Assembly (NCBI GenBank): GCA_016197155.1
Contig: JACPWF010000007.1
Span: 1-38,988, forward strand
Length of the DNA stretch: 38,988 nt
Reading direction: 5' to 3'
Source: Candidatus Omnitrophota bacterium
GTDB lineage: Bacteria > Omnitrophota > Gorgyraeia > 2-02-FULL-51-18
In this document: in pieces, positions 23,524 to 32,560 of the stretch
Layout: each line of letters starts with the position of its first letter
Position numbering within the stretch: position 1 is the stretch's first letter
Notes under the pieces: generated by a model
Told to the model about the DNA's origin: nothing
Database searches by the model: none
What the model saw: only the letters and a program-made list of their open reading frames with translations
Program-made: the position numbers and the translations under genes

Positions 23524-26500
23524 ACGCACCGACATTAAAAAAATTCTCATCATCGGCTCGGGCCCGATTGTCATCGGGCAGGCCTGCGAATTTGATTACT
23601 CCGGCACGCAGGCCTGTAAGGCCCTCCGCGAGGACGGTTACGAAGTCATTCTCATCAATTCCAATCCCGCGACCATCATGACCGACCCCGAAACCGCCGA
23701 CCGCACGTACCTTGAGCCGATCACGGTCGAGTTTCTTGAAAAAGTGATCCGGAAAGAGCGGCCCGACGCGATTCTGCCCACGCTCGGCGGGCAGACCGGC
23801 CTCAACACCGCGGTCCAGGCCGCCGAGAAAGGGATTTTCAAAAAATACGGCGTCCGGATGATCGGCGTCAATCTCGCGGCGATCAAAAAAGCCGAGAACC
23901 GCGAATTTTTCAAAAAGGCCATGCAGAAGATCGGGCTCGACCTGCCGCGCTCGGGCCTGGCGCATTCCCCGAAAGAGGCCCTTCAGGTTTTGAAAAAGAT
24001 CAAACTCCCCGTCGTGATCCGGCCGAGCTTTACGCTCGGCGGCACGGGCGGCGGCATCGCGCGGACGCTCGAGGAATTCAAAAAAATCGCCTCCTACGGC
24101 CTCCAGCTTTCGATGACGCGCGAGATTTTGATCGAAGAATCCATTTACGGATGGAAGGAATTTGAGCTCGAGGTGATGCGCGACAAAAAGGACAACGTTG
24201 TCGTCATCTGCTCGATTGAAAACATGGACCCGATGGGGATCCACACCGGCGACTCCATCACGGTGGCCCCGGCGCAGACGCTGACCGACCGCGAATACCA
24301 AAAGATGCGCGACGCGGAGATCGCCTGCATCCGCGAGATCGGCGTCGAGACCGGCGGGTCGAACATCCAGTTCGCGCTCAACCCCAAAAACGGCCGGATG
24401 GTCGTGATCGAGATGAATCCGCGCGTGTCGCGCTCGTCGGCGCTGGCCTCGAAGGCGACGGGTTTTCCCATCGCCAAGATCGCGGCCAAACTCGCCGTGG
24501 GTTACACGCTCGATGAGATCCCCAACGACATCACGAAAAAAACGCCGGCGAGTTTCGAGCCGACGATTGATTATTGCGTCGTCAAGATCCCCCGCTTCGC
24601 GTTCGAGAAGTTTCCCGGCGCCGATCCCACGCTCACGACGCAGATGAAATCGGTGGGCGAAGTGATGGCCATCGGGCGCACGTTCAAGGAGGCCTTTCAG
24701 AAGGGCCTGCGCGGCCTCGAGATCAAAACACACGGGTTTGAATCGAAAAAGGCCTCGGGAAATTTGGCCGAGCACCTGGAGCGCCCGAACGCCGAGCGCG
24801 TGTTTTACCTGAAGCGCGCGATCGAGGAGGGGATGGGCCTCAAAAAAATTCACGCGCTCACTCAAATCGACCCATGGTTTTTGGAAAATTTATTTGAAAT
24901 CGTGCGTTTCGAAAAGAATTTGAAAAAAAGTTCAAAAAAAGCGATCGATAAAACCCTTTTGCGCCGCGCCAAGGAACTGGGTTTTTCGGACATTCAGCTC
25001 GGAGAAATTTTTTCGAAAACGGAAACGGACATTCGGAATTTCAGGAAAAAATGGGGGATCCTTCCCGCCTACAAGCTCGTCGACACCTGCGCCGCGGAGT
25101 TTGAGGCCTTCACGCCTTATTATTATTCGACCTACGAGGCCGAGGACGAGGTCGCCGTTTCGTCGAAGAAAAAAATCATGATCCTGGGGGGCGGTCCCAA
25201 CCGCATCGGGCAGGGGATCGAGTTTGATTACTGCTGTTGCCACGCGGCGTTTGCCCTCAAAGAAATCGGTTATGAGACCATCATGGTCAACTGCAACCCC
25301 GAGACCGTTTCGACGGACTACGACACGTCGGACCGGCTCTACTTTGAGCCGGTGACGCTCGAGGATGTCCTCAACATTGTGGAAAAAGAAAAACCCGTCG
25401 GTGTGATCGTGCAGTTCGGCGGACAGACGCCTCTCAACCTGGCCCTGGCGCTTCACCGGGCCGGCGTGCCGATCATCGGCACGAGTCCCGAGGCCATCGA
25501 CCGCGCCGAGGACCGGAAAAAATTCAAGGCGCTTTTGGACAAACTCGGCCTCCGCCAGCCCGAGAGCGGCGCCGCCGTGAATATAAAGGAAGCCAAGGCC
25601 GAAGCCCGGCGCATCGGTTACCCGGTTTTGGTGCGGCCTTCCTACGTGCTCGGCGGCCGTGCGATGGAGATTGTTTACGATGAGGCCGCGCTTGAAAATT
25701 ACATGAAAAAAAACGCGGTGGAGGTGACGCCGGACCGGCCCATTTTGGTCGATCAATTTTTGGAAGGCGCCAAAGAGCTCGATGTCGACATGATCTCGGA
25801 CGGCGAGACGTTTGTCGTGGGCGGGGTGATGGAGCACATCGAGCAGGCGGGCATCCATTCCGGCGACAGCGCCTGTTCACTGCCGTCTTATTCATTGAAG
25901 GGCGCCGTGATTGAGGAAATAAAAAATCAGACGCGCGCGCTGGCGCGCGAATTGGGCGTGGTGGGGCTGATGAACGTTCAATTTGCCGTCAAAAACGGCG
26001 CGATCCATGTGCTCGAAGTCAACCCGCGCGCCTCGAGGACCGTTCCGTTTGTTTCCAAAGCGATCGGCGTGCCGCTGGCCAAGCTCGCGGCCAAAGTGAT
26101 GGCCGGAGAAAAACTAAAAGCCCTCGGCTTCACGAAAGAGATCGTTCCTCCCTACATTTCCGTCAAAGAAGTCGTCCTGCCTTTTGTGCGGTTCCGCGGC
26201 GTCGACATTCTTTTGGGGCCCGAGATGAAATCGACCGGCGAGGTGATGGGGATAAGCGGTGATTTCGGCGCGGCGTTCGCCAAGGCGCAGATCGCCGCCG
26301 GCTCGTCACTGCCTTTGAACGGAACGGTTTTTCTGAGCGTGAAGGACAAGGACAAGCCGCTCATCACGGACATCGCCCGGGATCTTTACGGAATGAATTT
26401 TAAACTCGTCGCGACCGAAGGCACCGCGAATGTCATCCGCAAAAGCGGCATTCCCGTCCGCGCGCTCAAAAAACTTCAGGAAGGCAGTCCGAACGTCGTC

Positions 26501-26731
26501 GACCTCATCAACGCCTCGAAACTGTCCCTGGCGATCAACACCGCCAGCGGCGAGCGCCCGCGCAAGGACGAGGTGGTGATCCGCTCGTACGCGGTGTCGC
26601 GCGGCGTGCCCTGCGTCACGACGATGGAAGGGGCGCTGGCGTCGCTCGGCGGCATCCAGGCGATGAAAAAAAGAGGGCTTGATGTTTTGTCCCTGCAGGA
26701 AAGGAACCGATGCATCGCAAACGGTGCCTGA
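23516..26731 (+). CDS. carB: Carbamoyl-phosphate synthase large subunit
   Basis: CarB makes carbamoyl phosphate from bicarbonate, ammonia and two ATP. The 1071-residue length is standard, with duplicated ATP-grasp halves opening at [18 protein letters not shown] and [18 protein letters not shown]. Each half contains the ATP-grasp segment ([14 protein letters not shown] and [13 protein letters not shown]) and the [13 protein letters not shown] or [13 protein letters not shown] blocks. The C-terminal MGS-like allosteric domain follows. The start is GTG 23516, overlapping carA. I see no inserted repeat in this gene. Confidence 0.98.
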   Translation: MPKRTDIKKILIIGSGPIVIGQACEFDYSGTQACKALREDGYEVILINSNPATIMTDPETADRTYLEPITVEFLEKVIRKERPDAILPTLGGQTGLNTAVQAAEKGIFKKYGVRMIGVNLAAIKKAENREFFKKAMQKIGLDLPRSGLAHSPKEALQVLKKIKLPVVIRPSFTLGGTGGGIARTLEEFKKIASYGLQLSMTREILIEESIYGWKEFELEVMRDKKDNVVVICSIENMDPMGIHTGDSITVAPAQTLTDREYQKMRDAEIACIREIGVETGGSNIQFALNPKNGRMVVIEMNPRVSRSSALASKATGFPIAKIAAKLAVGYTLDEIPNDITKKTPASFEPTIDYCVVKIPRFAFEKFPGADPTLTTQMKSVGEVMAIGRTFKEAFQKGLRGLEIKTHGFESKKASGNLAEHLERPNAERVFYLKRAIEEGMGLKKIHALTQIDPWFLENLFEIVRFEKNLKKSSKKAIDKTLLRRAKELGFSDIQLGEIFSKTETDIRNFRKKWGILPAYKLVDTCAAEFEAFTPYYYSTYEAEDEVAVSSKKKIMILGGGPNRIGQGIEFDYCCCHAAFALKEIGYETIMVNCNPETVSTDYDTSDRLYFEPVTLEDVLNIVEKEKPVGVIVQFGGQTPLNLALALHRAGVPIIGTSPEAIDRAEDRKKFKALLDKLGLRQPESGAAVNIKEAKAEARRIGYPVLVRPSYVLGGRAMEIVYDEAALENYMKKNAVEVTPDRPILVDQFLEGAKELDVDMISDGETFVVGGVMEHIEQAGIHSGDSACSLPSYSLKGAVIEEIKNQTRALARELGVVGLMNVQFAVKNGAIHVLEVNPRASRTVPFVSKAIGVPLAKLAAKVMAGEKLKALGFTKEIVPPYISVKEVVLPFVRFRGVDILLGPEMKSTGEVMGISGDFGAAFAKAQIAAGSSLPLNGTVFLSVKDKDKPLITDIARDLYGMNFKLVATEGTANVIRKSGIPVRALKKLQEGSPNVVDLINASKLSLAINTASGERPRKDEVVIRSYAVSRGVPCVTTMEGALASLGGIQAMKKRGLDVLSLQERNRCIANGA

Positions 26732-27546
26732 TTGTTGAAAATAAAAAGACAGCGCCCGGCCACTGGGTGATGAAACTGCGCTGTCCCGAGATCGCCCGCG
26801 CGGCCGCGCCGGGCCAATTTGTTCAAATATTGTGCGCGGACACCCTCGACCCGCTTTTGCCGAGGCCCTTTAGTTTTTTAACCGCGGACTCAAAAGACAT
26901 TTCGATCCTTTACCAAGTGGTCGGGAAGGGCACGAAAATTCTTGCGGCCTTGAAAAGAGGAGAAAATTTGTGGGTGTTGGGGCCGCTGGGGAATGGATTT
27001 TCGATCTGTCACCTGTCTACTGACTACTTGCTTGTCGGGGGAGGTGTCGGTATTCCGCCGCTCTACCATTTAGCCCGGACTTTTATTCACAAAAATAAAT
27101 ATTCACCGGCGGACATTCATGTTTTTCTCGGCGCGCGAAACAAATCGCTTCTCCTCTGCGAAAAAGATTTCAAAAAGTTGGGAGTGAGCGTGTACGTGGC
27201 CACCGATGACGGTTCGAAGGGGCATAAGGGGTTTGTGACCGAGTTGCTGCTTGACCGGACCGCGTCCGTAGGTAGAAAAGTGTACCGGACGCGGTCCGCT
27301 AACATTTACGCTTGCGGCCCCACGCCGATGTTGAAAACGGTTTCGGCGCTCGCTCAAAAATATGACATTCCCTGCGAAGTGTCGGTCGAGGTGCCGATGG
27401 CTTGCGGGTTTGGGGCTTGCTTGGGGTGCGCTGTGAAAGTTAGAGGCTGGAAGTTAGAAGCCGGAAGCAAGGCTCCGAACTGCCGATTTGCGATTGGGTG
27501 TGTGGAAGGGCCGGTGTTTCAGGCCAAGGAGCTGGTATGGGATTGA
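26710..27546 (+). CDS. pyrK: Dihydroorotate dehydrogenase B electron-transfer subunit with inserted repeat segments
   Basis: PyrK passes electrons from PyrD to NAD through FAD and a 2Fe-2S cluster. The flavin-binding RPFSFL, the pyridine-nucleotide site [26 protein letters not shown] and cluster cysteines in [14 protein letters not shown] and GCVEGPVF are present. At 278 residues it is longer than usual (about 250-265). Extra residues coincide with a palindrome at 27256-27298 (residues [16 protein letters not shown]) and a direct repeat at 27437-27464 ([10 protein letters not shown]) between the third and fourth cluster Cys. A third unusual stretch ([10 protein letters not shown], 27011-27030) comes from CTGTCTACTGACTAC. 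ATG 26710 overlaps carB by 22 bases. Confidence 0.93.
   Translation: MHRKRCLIVENKKTAPGHWVMKLRCPEIARAAAPGQFVQILCADTLDPLLPRPFSFLTADSKDISILYQVVGKGTKILAALKRGENLWVLGPLGNGFSICHLSTDYLLVGGGVGIPPLYHLARTFIHKNKYSPADIHVFLGARNKSLLLCEKDFKKLGVSVYVATDDGSKGHKGFVTELLLDRTASVGRKVYRTRSANIYACGPTPMLKTVSALAQKYDIPCEVSVEVPMACGFGACLGCAVKVRGWKLEAGSKAPNCRFAIGCVEGPVFQAKELVWD
27256..27298. repeat. Palindromic element inside pyrK
   Basis: Perfect 13-base arms CGGACCGCGTCCG (27256-27268) and CGGACGCGGTCCG (27286-27298) flank a 17-base spacer. The element is translated in frame in a surface loop region before the conserved YACGP motif, where PyrK proteins normally have a shorter linker. Confidence 0.82.
27437..27464 (+). repeat. 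Tandem 14-bp repeat inside pyrK
   Basis: Two adjacent 14-base units, AAGTTAGAGGCTGG and AAGTTAGAAGCCGG, differ at two positions. They encode extra residues in the loop between the third and fourth cysteines of the 2Fe-2S cluster. Confidence 0.7.
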
Positions 27547-28478
27547 ATTTAGAAACGACGATCGGAAGGCTCAAATTAAAAAACCCCGTCCTCGTCGCCT
27601 CGGGCACCTTCGGGCACGCGAGAGAATTTGAAAAAATAATCGATTTGAAAAGACTGGGCGGGATTGTCACAAAAACAATTACGCTGAAGCCCCGTTTGGG
27701 AAATCCTCCCGTGCGGATCGTCGAGACGCCGGCGGGGATGCTGAACGCGATCGGCCTGCAGAATCCGGGGGTTGAAAAATTCATCGGGGAAAAATTGCCG
27801 TACTTGAGAAAAATCGGCATTCCGATTATTGTGAGCGTGATGGGCCACAGCGTCGAAGAATTTGTGAAAGTTGTCGGGCGTTTGGAATCGGAAAAAGGAT
27901 TTGATGGTTATGAATTGAATTTGTCTTGTCCGAATGTCAGGTATGGCGCGTCCGCCACTAAAACATCGGCGAGAATGTTTGCGCACGACGCGGTCATGAT
28001 CAAGGAAGTCGTCTCGGCGGTGAGAAAGATGACGCAAAAAACATTGATTGCGAAGCTCGGGCCTGATGTTTCAGATATTGGCGCCATGGCGCTTGCGGCC
28101 GAAGAAGCCGGCGCGGACGCCGTGTCGCTCATCAACACCTTCGTCGCGATGGCGATCGACGTTGAAAAAAGAAGGCCCGTGCTGGGAAACATCACCGGCG
28201 GGCTCTCGGGGCCCTGTGTCCGTCCGATCGCGGTGCGCATGACCTGGGAGGTTCATAAAAGAGTGAAAATCCCGCTTCTGGGAATGGGCGGCATCATGGA
28301 CGCGCGCGACGCGCTCGAGTTTTTGATTGCCGGGGCAAGCGCCATTCAGGTCGGAACGGCGAATTTCATGAATCCCCGCGCGTCGGTCGAGATTTTAGAG
28401 GGCCTGCGCGCGTTCATGAAGAAAGAAAAGATCGGCCGCATTCAAAATTTGATCGGTTCATTGAATTCCGATGAATAA
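27537..28478 (+). CDS. pyrD: Dihydroorotate dehydrogenase, class 1B catalytic subunit
   Basis: PyrD oxidises dihydroorotate to orotate using FMN. The class 1 features are LKNPVLVASGTFGH, the active-site loop LNLSCPNVR with the catalytic Cys, INTFVAMAID, and the FMN phosphate site LLGMGGIMDARDALEFLIAGAS. It is the class 1B form because it has the Cys loop and is coded next to pyrK, its partner in a heterotetramer. ATG 27537 is chosen since AAGGAG lies at 27526-27531 and it overlaps the pyrK stop by 10 bases; an in-frame GTG at 27498 is upstream. The length of 313 residues is normal. Confidence 0.96.
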   Translation: MGLNLETTIGRLKLKNPVLVASGTFGHAREFEKIIDLKRLGGIVTKTITLKPRLGNPPVRIVETPAGMLNAIGLQNPGVEKFIGEKLPYLRKIGIPIIVSVMGHSVEEFVKVVGRLESEKGFDGYELNLSCPNVRYGASATKTSARMFAHDAVMIKEVVSAVRKMTQKTLIAKLGPDVSDIGAMALAAEEAGADAVSLINTFVAMAIDVEKRRPVLGNITGGLSGPCVRPIAVRMTWEVHKRVKIPLLGMGGIMDARDALEFLIAGASAIQVGTANFMNPRASVEILEGLRAFMKKEKIGRIQNLIGSLNSDE

Positions 28479-29145
28479 ACTCATCGTCGCGCTCGATGTC
28501 CCAAATTTAAAAGAGGCGGAGACACTCGTCAAAAAACTTTCGCCGCAGGTGGGGATTTTCAAAGTGGGGAAGGAACTTTTCACCGCCGCGGGTCCCGGCG
28601 CGGTCGCGATGATCCATTCCCACGGGGCGAAGGTGTTTTTGGATCTCAAATTTCACGACATCCCGAACACCGTCGCGGCCGCCTGCGAAGCGGCTTCGCG
28701 TCTGGGAGTTTTCATGATGAATGTCCATGCCTCCGGCGGAAAAAAAATGATGCAGGCCGCCTCCGCGGTGAACCCCCGGCCGATCCTTTTGGGAGTGACC
28801 GTCCTCACCAGCCTGTCCGAAGAAGATTTGAAGGAGGTCGGCGTGCAGAAAAACCTGAAAGAACAGGCGGCCTCCCTGGCGCGGCTGGCCGAAACGTCGG
28901 GATTGGACGGCGTCGTGGCCTCGGGGCGGGAGATTTCCCTGATCCGCGAAACCTGCGGCAAAAAATTTTTGATCGTCACGCCCGGCGTGCGCCCGGCATG
29001 GGCGGCGCAAGGGGACCAGAAAAGGATTGTCACTCCCAGAGAGGCCATGACGCTTGGCGCCGATTACATCGTGGTGGGGCGTCCGATCACGCAGGACCCC
29101 TCTCCCGCGGAGGCGGCGAAAAAAATACTGGCGGAAATCAGCTAG
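28471..29145 (+). CDS. pyrF: Orotidine 5'-phosphate decarboxylase
   Basis: PyrF decarboxylates OMP to UMP, the last step of the pathway. The catalytic Asp-x-Lys-x2-Asp motif is in FLDLKFHDIPNTVAAA, with the opening LIVALDVPN and the phosphate-binding VTPGVRP and IVVGRPIT. The 224 residues are typical for the bacterial group I enzyme. ATG 28471 overlaps pyrD by 8 bases. It ends the main operon; the preceding enzyme, pyrE, is separated from it by three unrelated genes. Confidence 0.97.
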   Translation: MNKLIVALDVPNLKEAETLVKKLSPQVGIFKVGKELFTAAGPGAVAMIHSHGAKVFLDLKFHDIPNTVAAACEAASRLGVFMMNVHASGGKKMMQAASAVNPRPILLGVTVLTSLSEEDLKEVGVQKNLKEQAASLARLAETSGLDGVVASGREISLIRETCGKKFLIVTPGVRPAWAAQGDQKRIVTPREAMTLGADYIVVGRPITQDPSPAEAAKKILAEIS

Positions 29146-29150
29146 CGCGT

Positions 29151-29156
29151 TATAAT
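29151..29156 (+). promoter_or_regulatory. Candidate -10 box upstream of the small basic protein
   Basis: A perfect TATAAT lies six bases after the pyrF stop. The best -35 at 17 bases is CTGGCG, which is poor. It could start a transcript for the small basic protein and the helicase. Confidence 0.4.
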
Positions 29157-29224
29157 ACCGCGGTCCTTCCGAGCGGGTGTCTCAATCAGTCATGTCAATA
29201 GCCAATCACGAAAAGGAGAACGCA

Positions 29225-29470
29225 GTGAGTTTATCGGAGCAGGAATTGTCTCTACAGCTTAAACGGATCACCGATCACCTGGGGTTTCTCGAGAAAAAAC
29301 TCGACACCCTGATCGAACAGTCGCGCGCGCCGAAACCCTTTAATCGTTTCGGCAGCGGCCCTCATCGCTCCCACAGCAGGCCGGGCTACCCCGCCCGCCC
29401 CGCCGGCGCCGGCTGGCAGCACGGCCACCGGCCGTCTTCACACCGCCCGCCGAGGCATGACAACCGCTAA
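29225..29470 (+). CDS. Small protein with N-terminal helix and basic His/Arg/Pro-rich tail
   Basis: GTG 29225 is preferred because AAGGAG lies at 29213-29218, six bases upstream; in-frame starts at 29177 and 29192 lack a site. The 81-residue protein has an amphipathic helix (SEQELSLQLKRITDHLGFLEKKLDTLIEQ, given here only as residues 3-30) with heptad-like leucines, suggesting a short coiled coil. The second half is disordered and rich in Arg, His, Pro and Gly (PHRSHSRPGYPARPAG), typical of nucleic-acid binding tails. It overlaps the helicase start by 14 bases, so it may assist that enzyme. I do not recognise a named family. Confidence 0.65.
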   Translation: MSLSEQELSLQLKRITDHLGFLEKKLDTLIEQSRAPKPFNRFGSGPHRSHSRPGYPARPAGAGWQHGHRPSSHRPPRHDNR

Positions 29471-31310
29471 GGACAAAAATTATTTCCTTTTTCTCAAAGA
29501 GCTCGTCCGCCTCGAGGAAAAAGAGGAAAATGAGGAAATCCAAAGCGAGTTTTTGAATCTTTCCCCTCAGGAAAGACAGCTCCGCGGAAAAGCGCTTCTC
29601 GGACTTTCGCTTCGCGAAAAACATTTCAGTCCCGCCGAACACAGCCTGGCCACTTTTTGCCTGAAAAATAAAAAGCCCCTGCCGCTTTTCACTCTCGAAA
29701 CCGGCGACATCGTGAGCCTCTATGCCGAAAATCGAAAGGACTCCGACTATCCGGCGGGCACCGTGTACGAAAAAACGAAAGATTCGATCACGGTGGCCTT
29801 TCATTCGGCCCTGCCCGATTGGGTGGAAAAAGGCGCGACTCACCAACTGCACAAGTCACTCAACCGCGCCACTTACAGGCGCATGCTGGAGGCGCTGGAC
29901 GCCGTTCACCAGACGCAGAACACGCATTTGGCGGTTTTTAGGGACATCTCTCTGGGATTGGAAAAGCCGCGTTTGGAAACATCCGGCGGCGAAAAGATCC
30001 GCTGGTTCGACAAAACGCTGAACGCCTCCCAGCAAAAAGCCGTGAGCCGGTGCCTGGCCGCGCGCGACGTGGCGCTCGTGCACGGGCCTCCGGGAACCGG
30101 AAAAACAACGGCGCTGATTGAAATCATCCGCCAAAGCCTCGCGGAGAGGAAAATTATTTTTGTGACGGCTCCCAGCAATACAGCCTGCGACAATCTGCTC
30201 GAACGCCTGGTGGCCTGCGGCATGAACGCCCTGCGCATGGGGCATCCGGCCCGCATCGGCGAGCCTCTGCGCGAGCACACGCTGGATTTTAAACTGGCGC
30301 TTCATCCGACGGCGCGGTTCATCGTTCAGGCCGAGCGGGAGCTGGGGCGTTTGAAAATTCGAAGTGAGATCAATTTTAAAAAACAGGAAATCAAAAATTT
30401 GAGAAAGGAAATCTTTGATCGCGTGATGAAAGAGGCCGAGGTCATCGTCGGCACTCCCGCCAGTCTCCAGGACCGGGCGCTGCGCGAAAAAAGTTTTGAC
30501 CTTCTGGTTTTCGACGAGGCGACTCAGGCGACGGAGCCGATCAGTTGGATCCCCATGACCCGCGTGAAAAAGGCGGTGATGGCCGGGGATCATTTCCAAC
30601 TGCCGCCCACGGTGCGTTCGAAAGAGGCCGAGGAAAAGGGGCTTGGCGTGACGCTTTTTGAGCGGCTTTATGAAATCCTCGGCGCGGAATTTAAAACGCT
30701 TCTCGAGCGCCAGTACCGGATGAATGAAAAAATCATGGGATTTTCCTCGCGGGAATTTTATGACAACAAACTCGTGGCCGACGAGTCGGTGCGCGCCTGG
30801 ACGCTTTCGACTCTGCCGGGGGTGGAAAAATGCGCGGCCACGGAAGAGCCGCTGGTGTTTATCGACACGGCGGGAAAAGGTTTTGAGGAACGTCTCGAGC
30901 CCGGAAGCGAGAGCCGCTACAACGCCGAGGAGGCGGGCCTTGTGCTGGACGAGCTTAAACGAATGCTCGGGCTGGGCGTGCCGCCGGAGGACATCGCCGT
31001 GATCAGCCCCTACAGCGCGCAGGTGCGGCTCCTGGCAAGCCTCTCGCCGGATCCGTCAGTCGAGATCGACAGCGTGGACGGTTTCCAGGGCCGCGAAAAG
31101 GAGCTGGTGATTGTCTCGCTCGTGCGTTCGAATCTGGAAGGGGAGCTCGGATTTTTGAACGACACGCGCCGCATGAACGTGGCCATGACCCGCGCGCGGC
31201 GCAAACTCATCGTGATCGGCGACGGCGCGACGCTGTCTTCGCTCAAATTTTACAAGGACTTCATGAAATACGCCGAGGAGGCCGGCTCCTACCACACCGC
31301 CTGGGAGTGA
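29457..31310 (+). CDS. SF1B superfamily helicase, IGHMBP2/UPF1/DNA2-like
   Basis: The 617-residue protein has the ordered SF1 motifs: Walker A VHGPPGTGKTTALIE, Ia VTAPSNTACDNLLERL, II LLVFDEATQATEP, III VMAGDHFQLPPTV, motif IV region LLERQYRMNEKIM, V VDGFQGREKELVIVSLVRS and VI RRMNVAMTRARRKLIVIG. An N-terminal beta-barrel-like region precedes the motor domains, as in SMUBP2-type helicases that unwind RNA or DNA 5' to 3'. ATG 29457 overlaps the small basic protein gene. Its presence between pyrF and pyrE has no obvious pathway logic. Confidence 0.92.
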   Translation: MTTAKDKNYFLFLKELVRLEEKEENEEIQSEFLNLSPQERQLRGKALLGLSLREKHFSPAEHSLATFCLKNKKPLPLFTLETGDIVSLYAENRKDSDYPAGTVYEKTKDSITVAFHSALPDWVEKGATHQLHKSLNRATYRRMLEALDAVHQTQNTHLAVFRDISLGLEKPRLETSGGEKIRWFDKTLNASQQKAVSRCLAARDVALVHGPPGTGKTTALIEIIRQSLAERKIIFVTAPSNTACDNLLERLVACGMNALRMGHPARIGEPLREHTLDFKLALHPTARFIVQAERELGRLKIRSEINFKKQEIKNLRKEIFDRVMKEAEVIVGTPASLQDRALREKSFDLLVFDEATQATEPISWIPMTRVKKAVMAGDHFQLPPTVRSKEAEEKGLGVTLFERLYEILGAEFKTLLERQYRMNEKIMGFSSREFYDNKLVADESVRAWTLSTLPGVEKCAATEEPLVFIDTAGKGFEERLEPGSESRYNAEEAGLVLDELKRMLGLGVPPEDIAVISPYSAQVRLLASLSPDPSVEIDSVDGFQGREKELVIVSLVRSNLEGELGFLNDTRRMNVAMTRARRKLIVIGDGATLSSLKFYKDFMKYAEEAGSYHTAWE

Positions 31311-31329
31311 GTCAGGAGTCCGAATTTTG

Positions 31330-31358
31330 TTGACAAACTGGCAATTTTCGTTGAATAT
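31330..31358 (+). promoter_or_regulatory. Candidate promoter of the DUF4143 ATPase gene
   Basis: A consensus TTGACA (31330-31335) is followed 17 bases later by GAATAT, a weak -10. ATG 31366 lies only seven bases beyond and no ribosome binding site is seen, so the mRNA may be leaderless. Confidence 0.45.
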
Positions 31359-31365
31359 TTAAACC

Positions 31366-32541
31366 ATGAAATACATCCAAAGGATACTGGAACCGAAGAT
31401 CCGGCACACGCTTCGCCGCAATAAAAGCGTGCTTTTGTTGGGCGCGCGGCAAACGGGGAAGACGACGCTTCTTCGCCGGTTCCCCGCCGATTTGTCAGTT
31501 TCTTTTGTTCAACCGGATGTCCGGCAGCGTTATGAGAAATCCCCGCATTTCCTCAAAGGAGAAACGGAGGCCCTTTCCGGGAAAATTTCAAAACGGCGGC
31601 CGCTCGTGGTCCTGGACGAGGTTCAGAAAGTGCCGGATATTCTGGACGTCGTGCAGGATTTGATCGACCGGGGGAAAGCGAATTTTATCCTCACGGGTTC
31701 CAGCGCCAGAAAACTTCGGCGGGGGGCCCGGGTGAATCTGCTTCCGGGGCGTGTCGCGGCATTCAAAGTGGACCCCTTCAGTTTATCGGAATTTCCCTCA
31801 AAAAATCTGAGCGAGCGGCTTCTTTACGGCTCTTTGCCGGGGATTCTCTCCGTCTCCGGAGCCGAAGACAGGGAAACGGATCTGGAATCTTATGTGACGA
31901 CTTATCTTGAGGAAGAAGTGAGGGCGGAGGCGGTTGTGAGAAACTTGGGGGATTTTGCGAGATTTCTTGAGCTTTCGGCCTCTGAATCAGGGAATATCGT
32001 TAATTTGCGGAAGCTGTCCCAGGAAATCGGTGTTTCTCATACAACGATAGGCGCTTATTACCAGATTTTGGAAGATTGCTTGATCGCTGAGAGAATAGAA
32101 CCTCTGACACAAAGCAAAACCCGGAAAAAACTCACGCGTTCCCAGAAATATTTATTTTTTGATTTGGGTGTGAGACGCCTTGCCGCGCGCGAGGGCGCCA
32201 AACCCTCGCGGGACACCTTGGGAAAAATTTTTGAACAATTCATCGGTCTTGAGCTTTTAAGAAGCGCTCATGCCGTTGGGCAGGGTGCGCGAATACGGTT
32301 TTGGCGCGACCCCGACGGGCCGGAGGTGGACTGGGTCATTGATCAAAACGGCGCCTACACGCCCGTCGAAGTCAAATGGACGGAAAATCCCGTTTTGAGC
32401 GACGCGCGCCATTTGGAAATTTTTCTTTCGGAATACGCCGCTTCCGGGACGGGATATTTGGTGTGCCGGGTCCCGGGAAAAATAAAAATGAGCCGTCGCG
32501 TGACGGCTCTCCCCTGGCAAATGGTGGATGAATTGGTCTAG
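31366..32541 (+). CDS. AAA_14/DUF4143 family ATP-binding protein
   Basis: The 391-residue protein has Walker A LLGARQTGKTTLL, Walker B PLVVLDEVQKVPD, the sensor FILTGSSARKL and the C-terminal DUF4143 block SYVTTYLEEEV with a restriction-nuclease-like end (EVDWVIDQNGAYTPVEVKW). These proteins are widespread, highly mobile in genomes and of unsettled role. It has its own promoter-like sequence and ends just before pyrE. It is probably an accessory gene inserted into the pyrimidine region rather than part of the pathway. Confidence 0.9.
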   Translation: MKYIQRILEPKIRHTLRRNKSVLLLGARQTGKTTLLRRFPADLSVSFVQPDVRQRYEKSPHFLKGETEALSGKISKRRPLVVLDEVQKVPDILDVVQDLIDRGKANFILTGSSARKLRRGARVNLLPGRVAAFKVDPFSLSEFPSKNLSERLLYGSLPGILSVSGAEDRETDLESYVTTYLEEEVRAEAVVRNLGDFARFLELSASESGNIVNLRKLSQEIGVSHTTIGAYYQILEDCLIAERIEPLTQSKTRKKLTRSQKYLFFDLGVRRLAAREGAKPSRDTLGKIFEQFIGLELLRSAHAVGQGARIRFWRDPDGPEVDWVIDQNGAYTPVEVKWTENPVLSDARHLEIFLSEYAASGTGYLVCRVPGKIKMSRRVTALPWQMVDELV

Positions 32542-32560
32542 GAATGTTACAATTAAAAAA

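Noticed and set aside
23495-24865. Long minus-strand open frame opposite carB
   Set aside because: Composition is Arg/His/Asp-rich as in antisense shadows, and carB is conserved throughout.
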